A stretch of DNA of 64,000 nt from Paraphaeosphaeria minitans (taxonomy: Eukaryota; Ascomycota; Dothideomycetes; Pleosporales; Didymosphaeriaceae), in contig WJXW01000003.1 in NCBI GenBank assembly GCA_015832175.1, positions 372,001 to 436,000 of the forward strand. Reading direction: 5' to 3'. Both the position numbers and the translations under genes were made by a program. The notes below the pieces were generated by a model that worked only from the letters and a program-made list of their open reading frames with translations, did no database searches and was not told where the DNA came from. Of this stretch, positions 1 to 11,041 are shown piece after piece; the first letter of the stretch is position 1, and every line of letters begins with the position of its first letter.

Positions 1-2
1 AT

Positions 3-2867
3 GTTGAAGAGCTATGTAAGGCAGACGGAGTCTTCTACGCCCGAGGTGTATCGAATGCGGGAGCTGAAGAAAGCTTCGGTTCTTTGAACGAGTTCATGGC
101 TCACGTGCGCGATGCAAAGTGCACAATGTGCAATGCGGAGTACTCTGTTACGCCTGCAAGCATTTCCGCTTGGTTTACGAACTGGAGTGGAGGAAGTATC
201 GCTCCTCTATCGTAAGTTGATTCCAGTCATCAGTTGGCCGTCAAGAGTCTTTCCCATACGGGCCCTGGCATATTCGACCACTAGATCCAGTTCATGATCA
301 AATCACATGCACACTCAGACTGGGCCTCCCAGCTCTCAACAGCACCATCTGCACAAAATATTCTTTCAGCTAAGAAAGTAACCAGTTCACAAACAACATG
401 CCCAAACTGCGGGATGGTGGCCTGTCTCTTCTGCGCACAAAGGGTACCGAAGGAGTCGTCCTGGGTTAAGATTCATGGCAAGGAGGTCTCATGGTGTTGC
501 GCTAGCGGCAGACTCCTTTTGATCTGGATTCTACTTTGTGCATTCGACGACCGCTTCTACCCGACAGATAAACCCCTGGCAACTCCCCAAAAACCCGACA
601 ACGAAAGCGCCGTGAATCTCACTTTCGACGAGATAGGAACAGTGAAGAAACAAAAAGCAGAGCCAAACATGCCCAGGAAAAAAGGCGTGGGATTCGGAGG
701 CCCATCCATACATAATCTTTCTTTCGCCCCGTTTGATGGGCACCGAGAGCGCAGCCCAGGCAATGACAGTGGTTTAATACGAGCACAGCAGGCTCAGATG
801 GATGAGGATACCCTTGGAAGCATGTTTTTGAGACTACTGGCAACGCTCTTACCAGTGCTTACCCGGGAGACCACCTTTGACCGGGACCCTCCTGAAGCGG
901 TTGCCGCGATGTTGCTGGAGAGCAAGATTCTCGAGTACAGCGCTGCACTTCTAAGGAATGACTCACTGGATGATGTCTCGGTACGCCAACTGGTCTATCG
1001 AGACCTCTTCACGTTCGTCACCTTGCTTTGTGAGCATCACGCAACGTCCGAGTTAGTACATAAGGATCGCCTCGTAAGGTCAGATGGGCGCAATCTCTCA
1101 TCACGCTTTTCGCAAGGGTTATACAGTGTCCCTGAAGACAAGAGAGAATCTCTTTCCAATTCGTTACGCAACTTAGCGACGCAAAGTGGTTTGTTGGTGC
1201 AGCGTGCTCACGCGACGGACTTCACCACCCAGGATGATCAGGGCTTGATGAGGATGGCTCGGCACACTGCGGAACTATGGAACTTCCTCTCCAATAATAG
1301 TCCGGAGCATTTTGGATTGTACAAGTTGCCAAATGGCGCTGCTCTGAATGCGAATCCGGATCCCATCAGCCATCTGTCTGATGATCAGATAATGGCTTCG
1401 CACCATTTTGCACGCCAGGCACAAGGAATCCAGTACACGCCACACGGTCGAATGAGGAAGATAATCACTCACATTGCTAATTTGAGCACCGGGTTACCTC
1501 AAGGAATTCATGTGCGATATAGCATCGATCGCCCCGATGTTATGAAAGCGATAATCATAGGCCCTGCAGGAACTCCTTATGAGGGTGGAATCTTCGAGTT
1601 CGACATCTTTTGCCCTGCCAACTATCCGAATGAGCCTCCACGTGTCAAGTTCAGAACTACAGGTAATGGCACAGTAGACTTCAATCCCAACTTGTACAGC
1701 GATGGCAAGGTGTGTTTATCGTTGCTGGGAACCTGGCGGGGTCCGTCATGGGATCCCAATCATTCAACACTATTGCAAGTGCTTGTCTCGATCCAGGCCA
1801 TGATATTGTGCGAAGATCCGTGGTACAACGAGCCTGGTAAGTCTCCGGTACTCGATTGTCATTCCATATGTCACTGACATGTTGTCTTAGCACGCGACCG
1901 CAAAGATAGCGCCAGCTCCGCTGCCTATAACAAAACCATCCGAGCGCTCACCGTCGAACATGCAATCTTGGGATACGCAGATTGCCAGGGTCCGATTTGG
2001 GCAGATGTCATCGAACAACACTTCAAACATAACGCAGACAAGATCCTCCAGACCATGCAGGCATGGACTGAGCTAGAGGTTGAGAGACAGCCTAGACAAA
2101 AACATACCCAGTGGAGACATTCTCGGAGCAAGCCGTTGGTCAGTATGCAGAAGCAGTTGCAGAATGCCATGCGAAAGTTCGGATCCACTCTCGAATTGGG
2201 CATCATGTATCCACCCCAAGAAAGCAAGCAACCGCCTTCCCAGGTGTTGGGTGCTCCTTTTGGGCCGTCAATCTCCCCTGCCAACTTGTTGGACAAATTA
2301 CAAGCCACCCAGAGTGACCGCGCTGGCAACTACGACCCCCCTTCCTCTTCGTTCGGTCGCGGCGGTAACAACAGCTCCACCGGACGTTGGGGGTTGTTCG
2401 GCTCTTGGAAACGCGGTGGAGTTCGCGGTGGATTCCTTCCTTCAAATGTCGACCACTTCTCGCCGTTTCTCAGTACGTTGGATGGCAGTGCGGAACCCAC
2501 ACCTGCCCCCAGGGGCCGTGGCCAAATTGCGAGAGGTCCATACCCAGGCGTATCGTTCCCCACGCGCGGAGGGCGCGGATCGGGCCCTGCACTAGCCCCG
2601 GCTGGTTCTTCGCCCGTCGTTTCTCGCAACTCCGATCTACCAGCTTTTCGGGGACGCGGTGTGCCTCGCCGTGGTGGGTTTAAGTATCGCGGTGGTATCT
2701 CGCGCGGAGGGCGCGGATCAGGTCCTGCACCAGACGTAGCTGGTTCTTCGCCTGTCCTTCCCAACTCCGATTCGACGAGAGAACGAGGGCAAGGGCAAGG
2801 TCGTGGACGTGGACGTGGACGTGGTGTGTCTCGCGCTGATGAATCTCATTATCGCGGTGGTTCATAA
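3..2867 (+). CDS. E2 ubiquitin-conjugating-like protein with N-terminal CxxC pairs and RGG-rich tail (5' partial)
   Basis: Ubiquitin-conjugating (UBC) fold protein. The core shows the [12 protein letters not shown] strand, then [10 protein letters not shown] and [11 protein letters not shown]; the predicted thioester Cys codon is 1713-1715. This large-E2 pattern ([17 protein letters not shown]) resembles BIRC6/UBE2O-type E2s more than small Ubc proteins. The frame is open from base 3, so the start lies left of the window. A donor GTAAGT sits at 212; an acceptor at 384-385 keeps frame but is uncertain. A clear intron 1837-1890 interrupts the E2 domain, and the frames join exactly. Before the core are CxxC-type pairs ([19 protein letters not shown]) that could bind zinc. 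The last ~170 residues are RGG/GRG-rich with a near-duplicated stretch, suggesting RNA or nucleolar binding. Presumed role: E2 or hybrid E2/E3 ligase. The family call is firm; the substrate is unknown. Confidence 0.82.
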
Positions 2868-4566
2868 CGGGCCCCCGTGTGCACAATGAGGATATACCTC
2901 GCAGCGGAGTGCCAAACGGCGTGAGTGTCGATGCGATTGATGCGTTGTATTCTGCGCAACGCAATATCGTCACTTGGATAAAGCTACCCCTGAAAAAATT
3001 GGCAACAGGGATTTTTTAGCACTAAACAATCGAATGGGACGTCGGCGCGATGGCTTGCTGCCAAAAAAAAACATCAGGCAGAGGATTCTCGAGGGCTGGG
3101 TGGATGGCCGATGTTGGTATTTTTAATGCAGTTTCTTAACCCTAGCGATCATTTCGAATGGGGAAGCAGTGCAGTAGGGTTGTGTGTTCACGTCCGGTTA
3201 CTCTGGAAGTTGATTCATGCTGTGACGAATTTCCCCTGGAATTCTGTTCGAGTCTTTCCTTCGTTTCCAACAGAACGCGTTTCAGACTTAAGAAAGGGTC
3301 ATTTGAACGTCGCCACAGTAGGAACCTGCTCGGTGGACGGTGTAAACGACATACCGACACCTTTTTCCTAGCTTTTTCCTACCTTTTTCCTTTCCTTCCT
3401 TTTTTCTCTTTTTTTCTCTCCTCTTTTTCTCCTTTTTTGTGGGACAGAAGATTAAGTCTTCAACGTGACTCGTGAACATCCAACCTTGAAAACACGACTA
3501 TGGGTTAGCCTTGGCAGGTGAGACATCGCCATTCTGGTCCAGGTCCATGTCTAGGTCCTTTTTTTTTTCTTTCTTTTGTGTGCCTATTCTTTATGCTCTG
3601 AGTCATGTAGGTAGTCCAACAACCGCGAACACGGCGCGACGAAAGTCTTTGTATGTCTTTAGTAGATTGGCGGAAGACTTTAGAGCCGGATTGAGGGCCT
3701 GTCAAAAGCGATTAGAATCTGGTTAGGGTACCTAGGTAAATGCGTTCAGACTCCTTATTAGACTCCATTCTGTACGGTTCCCAACTCCCTATTAGAAGCA
3801 AAAGAACATTGGTAAATAATAGTTGTTCCTTGTTATTCTCCCGTAATAGGCTGTGGCTATGATTTGTTAATAGGACTGTTGGGATGATAGACTTGAAATT
3901 GGCTATATTGATTACTCTGGTTTCGCCTCGTAGAACTCCACAAATTATATAGAGCCACATTCTTTATGGGAAGTCTGCTTCTGAGAGTAGGAGACTTTGG
4001 TGTTGGCCATGGAACAGAGATCGATGTTGAACAGCGAAGCACAGAGGCTGTACTGTATCTGATAGCTGGCGGGAACCTCAGCCTTGCGCTGGTGTCATGG
4101 TAAGCCCGCTAGTTGTGGAACCGGTGAATGGTAGGTACTTGAGATTCTTGGACTGTCAAACTCCGGCAGAGATACTGCGCTACCTTGAGACAAGTCGTGT
4201 TCATCTTCGGAAAGAGAATGGGTGGTTTTGCAGGCTAGCTGGATTTTGTAGGGAGCAGGCTATCGTCTAGGCTACATAAGTATACCTAGGTCGATTAGAG
4301 CTTAGCGCGTGAACGCACCGACTAAACTACATAACTTCACGCAACCTTTTACATTCCACTTCACAAATATCACCACATCAGGGTGTACATTCTGGACAGC
4401 ATTATAGTATTATCATTGTTATACAGCTTCGAAATGGTTACTGCGGCCTGCAGGTCTAGTCTCAGCTTCAATGCCAGATGTCTGCGTAGGCTGCTTTGAC
4501 GTGCAGTCAATCCTTTATTCTACGTTGCCTGGGCATCACGCCCACTCTTTCAGATCGTCTCTTCCC
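2868..4566. other. Intergenic, no supported gene
   Basis: Only short overlapping frames without coding character. The stretch around 3360-3440 and 3560-3580 is strongly pyrimidine-rich. A palindrome TACCTAGGTA lies at 3729-3738 and a near copy at 4283-4292. I see no RNA gene. Confidence 0.5.
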
Positions 4567-5894
4567 CTATCCGAGACTGAAAGCCTGCGATGCACGCTTC
4601 TTCAACTGCGGCATCGATGGCATCTTGCTGAGTCGGCGCGAAAAGTTGCGCGGCTGCTCCTTCTGGATGTGGATGGAGTCACGGTGCGTCTCGCCTTTGC
4701 CCGAAGCATGTGGAGCGAGGAACGCATCGAACGTGAGATCTGCCTTTGCGACGTATGAAGCCGCCTCCGAGGCCAAAGAGCTGCGGACGCGGCTGGTGTT
4801 TCGGTCTGCCCTCCTGACCAGCGGTCGGCCGTCTGGCGCGCGAGCACGGTTGCGAGTCGAGTCTCGGGAGGAATCCGACGTGTGCGGTGACTGCATAGTG
4901 TAGGTATTAGTCGATTGCCTCGACAAGCGGTCGCCGATACTACTGGTGCCATTATAAGTGGTTTGGCGATTGTTCTGGGCATCCCCCTCGGGAAACGGGA
5001 AACCCCCTCCCGATGTCGACGGTGTCGGTGATGCAGAAGAGGTCGGGGAGGTCGGTGAAAGCAACAAGTTGGGCGTGCTTGCAGCGCGGAGATCGACCAT
5101 AGAGCGGGATGCTTCATCTCGCGTCTGCTCATTGTGAGTATTCACTTCCTTGAACATTTGCAGTTTACTCAAGGGTGAACAAACGAAACGCTTCGCCTGG
5201 CGCGCCCAATTGAGCACGAAGCGCTCACTGCCGCGCTTCTCGTCGAGAATCTCTGCGATGATCTCCTGTCGCTCTTCGATGTATGGAACCAGCTCAATTC
5301 GCGACACATGATACTGAACCAGCATGTCACCCGTCCATTCGCGCAAATTGTGATTGAGATCGCCAATGGCCAAGGCGGTTTTATCTTCATCGGAAAGAGC
5401 GCTGCTGTAGTAACGACCGTTTGTTGGTTGTCGAGGAGACGCAGAGACCGTTGAGGCGCCCCACTTCAGGGAAGGGCTCCGGGTTGGGTGCTCTGGGGAA
5501 TAGCTTTGGGAATGAGGAAGTTGGGGAGTCGGGCGCGCAGTGTGAGCGTGCTCTGCTTGCGCTTGCGAGATCCGCGCCAAGGTGTCTTGGTTGAAAGAGC
5601 CGTATGTCTGAGGCACCTGATCCCACTCCGGTTCCAAGACCTTGCCATCGACGACCGAAGGGCGCTTGCTGTGTCGCAGCGGCATACCGGGCGAGTTGTT
5701 TGGGGCGGAAATGCCACGGCCGCGCTTTTTGAAGTTGTGCGGAAAACCTACGGTCAAGAAACTGGCTCAGAATCGGTGCCTGCACCGAAGTTGGAGCGAG
5801 ACTTGCGTCTTCACGTGAGCGGGTGAATGAGCTTTTGAAAAACCTGCGGCCTTCAAGAAAGCTTCACCGTGGGTTCTGGCTTGCCCACTGAGCT
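4567..5894 (-). CDS. Conserved-looking fungal protein of unknown function, multi-exon
   Basis: Not recognised. The long reading frame (4567-5757) has no ATG near its start, and its first in-frame start-like codon is TTG, so I looked for an upstream exon. A donor GTGAAG at 5814 and acceptor TAG ending at 5748 give a 67-nt intron with matching phase. This joins an exon running to about 5894 (reading AFLKAAGFSKSSFTRSR) to FPHNFKKRGRGIS. A further first exon carrying the ATG must lie beyond 5894. The protein is Ser/Pro-rich and probably disordered at both ends. A central predicted helical block (SDEDKTALAIGDLN to LNWARQAKRF) includes EERQEIIAEILDEKRGSERF and is the likely folded part. The C-terminus is basic (RRLSKMPSMPQLKKR). 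Function cannot be assigned. Confidence 0.62.
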
Positions 5895-6344
5895 CTGGAA
5901 TTCGTTATGTACTAGCTGACATGCATAGTTAAGACAGTTGGCGTCTTCACGCACTACGCGTGTGCATCATGAGGTGCACAACGTTTGCTGCGATTTGCCG
6001 CTTTTTTAAACGGGTTACACAACGATTAACGATAAACGTGTGCCTTACAAAGGAAGAGACTACACGTGCATTCTAGTTGGTTGTTCAAATCAGAATACAC
6101 AAAATAACTCCTAACTACATACTAGTTCTCTCATATTCAGTCCCTTTGGATACATTCTCTAAACTCACGCATAACACAAGACACATTATAGAGAATACAC
6201 AACTTAACTACTCACCGCGATGCTGACTTTCCAGATTAACATTCAATTCTCAACCTTTTCGCTATTATCTTTAACAGAAGAAAATCATCTAATTGCAACA
6301 TCACTAACAGCAGCATTTTCAAACACTGAAAAGAAAAACGCTTT
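5895..6344. other. Short AT-leaning intergenic spacer
   Basis: Between two minus-strand genes. It should hold the missing first exon and leader of the upstream gene and the 3' flank of the next one. No ORF or repeat stands out. Confidence 0.4.
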
Positions 6345-7526
6345 CTACGCGCGATGACTGTGTTGAAAGCCCTTCGTCAGACGCTTCCAATGACTCGAGG
6401 CCCGCGAGTGCTTTTTCCTCCGGCTTTCCTCTGGAATTTCTTCTGGACTTGAGGAATCACTCCAATCGAAAAAACTTTGAGGCTCAGGCTGAACAATGGG
6501 CTTAGGCTCGGGGACTTCCTGATGAGCTAGCGTCAAATCACTCCAGCGGACACAGCCTTGGGACTCGGTTTGATTGAGAGGCCCCGGCTCGACGACTTCA
6601 CGATGAGTCCCACTGGCTTTGAACGACGCTTTACTCCAGTTTGTGATTTCCGTTTTGTCCCAGTAGTGGGTTGAAGTGCGGAACTCAGCATCCGGACAGT
6701 ACATCGGACGCAGCGGTAGATGGGTCCGCCACGGCGCATATGCATTCGGAGTCAGATCCGCTACGAGCTGATCAGCATCATTGTCCTCGTCGTCCTCGTA
6801 CCACAGACGATTGAACTCCCGCAAGTACTTGTCAGGGATCGGGTCTTCCTGCTCCGTCTGCTTGTACCGCGCGTGTGGATTGTCCTCGTCGTACTCGTAC
6901 AACGTCCGGTTGAACTCGTGCAAGTATTTTTCAGGGATTGTATTTTCTCGCTGCATCGCATCTCTTACATGTTCGCACAAGAGTCGATCGAACTCCTGGT
7001 TCAGCTCCTCCAAGTACTCATCAGAAATGGCACCTTCCTGCTGCATGATGTCCCCCTCGTTTCCGTAAAACAGCTGAGCGTACTCCTGTATATACTTATC
7101 AGGGATGGGGTCTCTGCGCTGCGGAACTTCATGCCAATCGCTCGAAACGCGTGGCACGGCATACTTCTCCAAACCGTCATCGAGATGGTCAGTAGGATGC
7201 CAGCTACGCCCCAAAGCCCGACGAGTAGCATTCGCAACCTCGGACTGCCGCAGTGCGTGGTCTGCATGCTTGGTGGTCGGTAGCTTACCTGCAGTAGCGG
7301 TACCAACCGGCTTTCTATAAGGCAGCTCCGGATTCGGCCCCCACGCATCAAGCTGCCCACGCCTCATCGGACCTTGCATCCCCAGACTATGGCGTGCATA
7401 TACATCCTCAAGGTGGGTATGGTGCAGCCTTGCGTTATGCCTCTCCTTGCGCAACGTGTACTCTTCCCCTGGAAGTCCTACGTTGGTAGGACGGACACAT
7501 TGCTCTAATGGGTATTCAGGCGCCAT
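6345..7526 (-). CDS. Unknown acidic protein with four tandem ~30-residue repeats
   Basis: A 393-residue frame with a proper ATG (MAPEYPLEQC). Not recognised. Its centre (about residues 138-250) holds four consecutive related units beginning DPIPDKYIQEYAQLFY, GAISDEYLEELNQEFDRLL, NTIPEKYLHEFNRTLYEYDEDN and DPIPDKYLREFNRLWYEDDEDN. The shared core is (I/P)-P-(D/E)-K-Y-L-x-E-(F/L)-N-(R/Q)-x-(L/F)-(Y/W)-E, followed by an acidic or Gln-rich linker of about 10-15 residues. Each unit could form one amphipathic helix capped by Pro. The N-terminus is basic and His/Arg-rich; the C-terminus is Ser/Pro-Glu-rich and ends in a basic RRKKHSRASSHWKRLTKGF stretch. I see no signal peptide or membrane segment. 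It could be a scaffold or a lineage-specific protein. Its reality rests on the intact frame and coherent repeats. Confidence 0.62.
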   Translation of the reverse strand: MAPEYPLEQCVRPTNVGLPGEEYTLRKERHNARLHHTHLEDVYARHSLGMQGPMRRGQLDAWGPNPELPYRKPVGTATAGKLPTTKHADHALRQSEVANATRRALGRSWHPTDHLDDGLEKYAVPRVSSDWHEVPQRRDPIPDKYIQEYAQLFYGNEGDIMQQEGAISDEYLEELNQEFDRLLCEHVRDAMQRENTIPEKYLHEFNRTLYEYDEDNPHARYKQTEQEDPIPDKYLREFNRLWYEDDEDNDADQLVADLTPNAYAPWRTHLPLRPMYCPDAEFRTSTHYWDKTEITNWSKASFKASGTHREVVEPGPLNQTESQGCVRWSDLTLAHQEVPEPKPIVQPEPQSFFDWSDSSSPEEIPEESRRKKHSRASSHWKRLTKGFQHSHRA

Positions 7527-7928
7527 GGATTGCGTTTACCTACTGTGTTTGGGAAAAACTGGGTGGTTGTGTCACGCGCGCTCGAGAAAGATTTATATAC
7601 CTGTGGGATTTGGAAATCGGATAAGGGGTGAAGGAATTCGCGTTTATACAGTGCAAATTGTCATACGTTGTGCACATGTCGAGGGGAGTGTGAAAATAGG
7701 AACAAGGTAACACAATGCACGTGAGTCGATTCGATCGCTGAAGATCAACAACACAAATAGGTAACGGTAGCGTCGGAAAGAGAACTCGTCAAGGATTGGA
7801 ATTATTGTTTTACATCAAAGAAAATCTATCGACGTCTAAAGTTTGTACTGGTAAAAGTCCGCTTCGATGCATCGCTTCCCCTAAGCCAAACAGCCACGAG
7901 GACAGAAGCTTCGCCATCCAACACACGA

Positions 7929-8716
7929 CTAGCTACCTAGGTACCACTTACAACCCAACATCTTCGCAAGCACGCCCACCACCTCCGCAAGCCCAAATTT
8001 CCGCCTCGCCTGCTCATCCAACTTCGTCCCCCCCACCTCCTGCAGCCTCTCTCCCAACTCCCCACCCCCAGCAACGTATCCCCCAGCGTCAGACTCTCCT
8101 CCGTGATCACAGCGCTGAGCGGCCTCGGACTCCCGCTGGGATAATAATTGAAATCCCCCTCGTTCACAAACGGCAAAGCGAAGCCACCCAGCCGCATCTC
8201 CGCCATCTCGCCCCGCTCGTTGGCATCCCACATCTCCCACGCAGCCCACGCAGCGCCGATGCAGCGCTCCATATCGTGAAAGCGGAAGCGCGGGAGGTAG
8301 TCCTGGAACGCGCGTGCGTCTTCGATATCCACCGCTTCCTCTTCCCCGTCTTCTTCCAACGACTCGGCGAGAGATAGGGAGGCACTGCTGGTGCTTCTGC
8401 TTCTGTTGTTGCTACTACTGCTGTTGCTGTTGCTGTGGCTACTCATAGGACTCACGAGCCCGTAGCGCTTGGAGCGGCGGAACGGCGAGGCTGGCGAGGG
8501 AGAAAGGATCTCGACGAGGCATGGTTTCCCCGGCTGCGTGAGGATAGAGGGGCCGGAGCAGGTGCAGGGGATGATGGAGGCGATGCGCTTTCCGGGGTGG
8601 TGGCGGACGGAGGGGGTGTAGAGCGGGGTCTGGGAGCGGGGGTGGAGAGGGCGGGGAGGGACGGAGAAGGTGTTGAGTCGGAGCTTTCGCGGGGCGGGTA
8701 GGATGTTTGTCGTCAT
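7929..8716 (-). CDS. Unknown acidic protein, reading frame broken near its 3' end
   Basis: Not recognised. The best start is the ATG at 8716 (MTTNILPAPRKLRLNTF); the frame is open upstream to 8929, but that part is low-complexity leader beside a G10 run at 8811-8820. The body has a Ser/Asn-rich linker, then a compact block (DIEDARAFQDYLPRFRFHDMER, AAWAAWEMWDANERGEM, GGFALPFVNEGDFNYYPSGS) and ITEESLTLGDTLL. Just after this, at the C/G runs 8060-8069, the frame continues as an Arg/Trp-rich tail that looks out of register. The neighbouring frame gives a sensible helix (GELGERLQEVGGTKLDEQ, LAEVVGVLAKMLG) ending at 7929. One extra base in the run would join them, giving roughly 262 residues. This could be a sequence error, a true frameshift or a missed intron. 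Confidence 0.5.
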
Positions 8717-8929
8717 TCTGGTGTGATGTCGGTGGGTAAAATGGGGGAAAACCCTTGAAAGGAGATGAGTGGGTAGATTTTTCCAGTGCAATGGCTGAAG
8801 GAGCGTGAAGGGGGGGGGGGTTGTGATACGTCTTCTTTGCAGTGCTAGCGGCTGGGAGAGGTGGTTTTGTAGGAGCGGAGAGGAGAGGAAATTGACGTAG
8901 CCTGGTACAAAGAACGGTGGATGGTACAA

Positions 8930-9817
8930 GGGAATAAAGCGCCGACAAAGCAGATTTCGAGCTTCGGGCAGATCGAGCGGAAATGTGTTATTTCCGAGGA
9001 CAAAGGAAACACGTAATGGCTACAACTTTTAGTAAAGGGAATCAAGTCAACGGTCAAGCCACTTTATGCGGCACAGCAAAGAAGTAATTCCTGTTGTAGA
9101 AGCAACCCCGATGGTGTATTACCTACCACTTCTACGACACTGTCTGAGTCTCGTGTTTAAAGTCGTTTCCAAATATAAACAAGGAGGTGTATTTTCGCCA
9201 CCCGAGGTAAAGCATCAAGAGTACACGATTATGTATGTATATGCATGTGAAAATAAAAACCACGTCCATCCATCCCAACTCCAGACATCCACCTACGACT
9301 CCAAGCACACACGCCAGACTCCACGAGTCCTCAAACTCCAAACATCTTCAACGGATTCAGCACCATCCCTTAAATACGTTTCGCCGGTCTGCAGTATGGA
9401 GGCAGAGCGCGAGCGAGGGAGATGTCGTTGTGAACGAATACTGTAGACGGAGGAGATTGTACATGTGCATGTATAGGCTCTGCAGAACACTGAAAATAAA
9501 CATCAAGCCTACACACCTAAACACCATTCCACGCGGGCACGCAACGCGGAACATCTCAACGAGAAAACTCGTACACGCGAGGAATTTTCCCAGCACGAAA
9601 ACGACATATTGTACAAAGTTGTTGTAATAATGCATCCCATAAGTCGCCACAGAAGACTCGATCACCCTATGTTTCCGTACTACCGGGAAAGTCCATCGAA
9701 GCCCTTCAGTGCACTGGCTTGAGTAGGTACTTTCTCAAACGCGTTTTTTTCTTCTTCTTCCGTCTTGACAACACAATATTCAACCGTCGAAAATGGACTT
9801 ATTCGGCAAACAAAACG
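8930..9817. other. Intergenic, no supported gene
   Basis: Short frames on both strands with no coding character. The right end leads directly into the GACA array. Confidence 0.45.
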
Positions 9818-10207
<390 letters not shown>

Positions 10208-10378
10208 ATGCCTTGCCCTTTCCCTTTCCCTTTCCGCTAGAAAGAAAACAAAAAAATAACGGTGTTCTAGTCTTTTCCATCCTGAACGAACTGCCTTGCC
10301 TCACGGCTTTGAGACGGCATGGGGGATCGATGTCCAGGCGTTGGCGCTTTTGAATTCGATGCCTTTATTCCTGAGACA

Positions 10379-10487
10379 CAACCAACCAACCAACCAACCA
10401 ACCACCCAGATCAGAGAAACTTATTCATTTTTTTTTAAAAAAAAACAAAACAAAACAAACAAACAAACAAACAAACAAACAAAAAAA
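10379..10487 (+). repeat. Cluster of simple repeats: AACC and AAAC tracts
   Basis: A (CCAA)n tract of about 6 units at 10379-10404 is followed by an A/T homopolymer patch and a CAAA/CAAAC tract at 10445-10487. Together with the GACA array this makes an approximately 670-bp block of simple sequence. Confidence 0.9.
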
Positions 10488-11041
10488 TAAATCAAGAAAA
10501 CTAGATCATCCAAAGAAGTGCCGAGTTTGGATAAAAAAAATCGCAGAACAGTGACATTAGACAACGTATCCCCAGGACGAATGAGTCCGCAGGGAAGAAG
10601 TTGACCAGTACCCTATGGACTCACGAAAACCTAGTCAGCCACCTACGGCAGGCACCAGAGAGCACAATGGTGGGGAGACAGCTTCCGAGCACCACACACA
10701 TGCTATTATGCCTTGCTGTCGTACATGGGTGTGCCAGCATCATACACTTGTCTGGTTGAGGTGATCAGAGCGAGACAGAAAAGACGTGAGACATGAGGAC
10801 CCAACAACGACGACTTTTGTGCCGGCAGCAAACGCTCTGTGTTCTAATCGATCGCTATGCAACCTAGCTACAGCAGATCCAGACCCTTCACGTGGAGCGC
10901 CCTGGCGCCGGATACCAGCCACCCGCATCATGGTGGGTGATGTCGACAAACGACCAAATGCCCGAAATATGTAGTGTGTCGGTTGTGCCTCAACCTAAGC
11001 TTTTCCTCCGGTTCAGTCTCTTCTCCTCTTTTGATGTATTT
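10488..11041. other. 3' flank of the Utp12-domain gene, nothing else seen
   Basis: No ORF with coding character and no repeat beyond short A runs. Confidence 0.4.
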
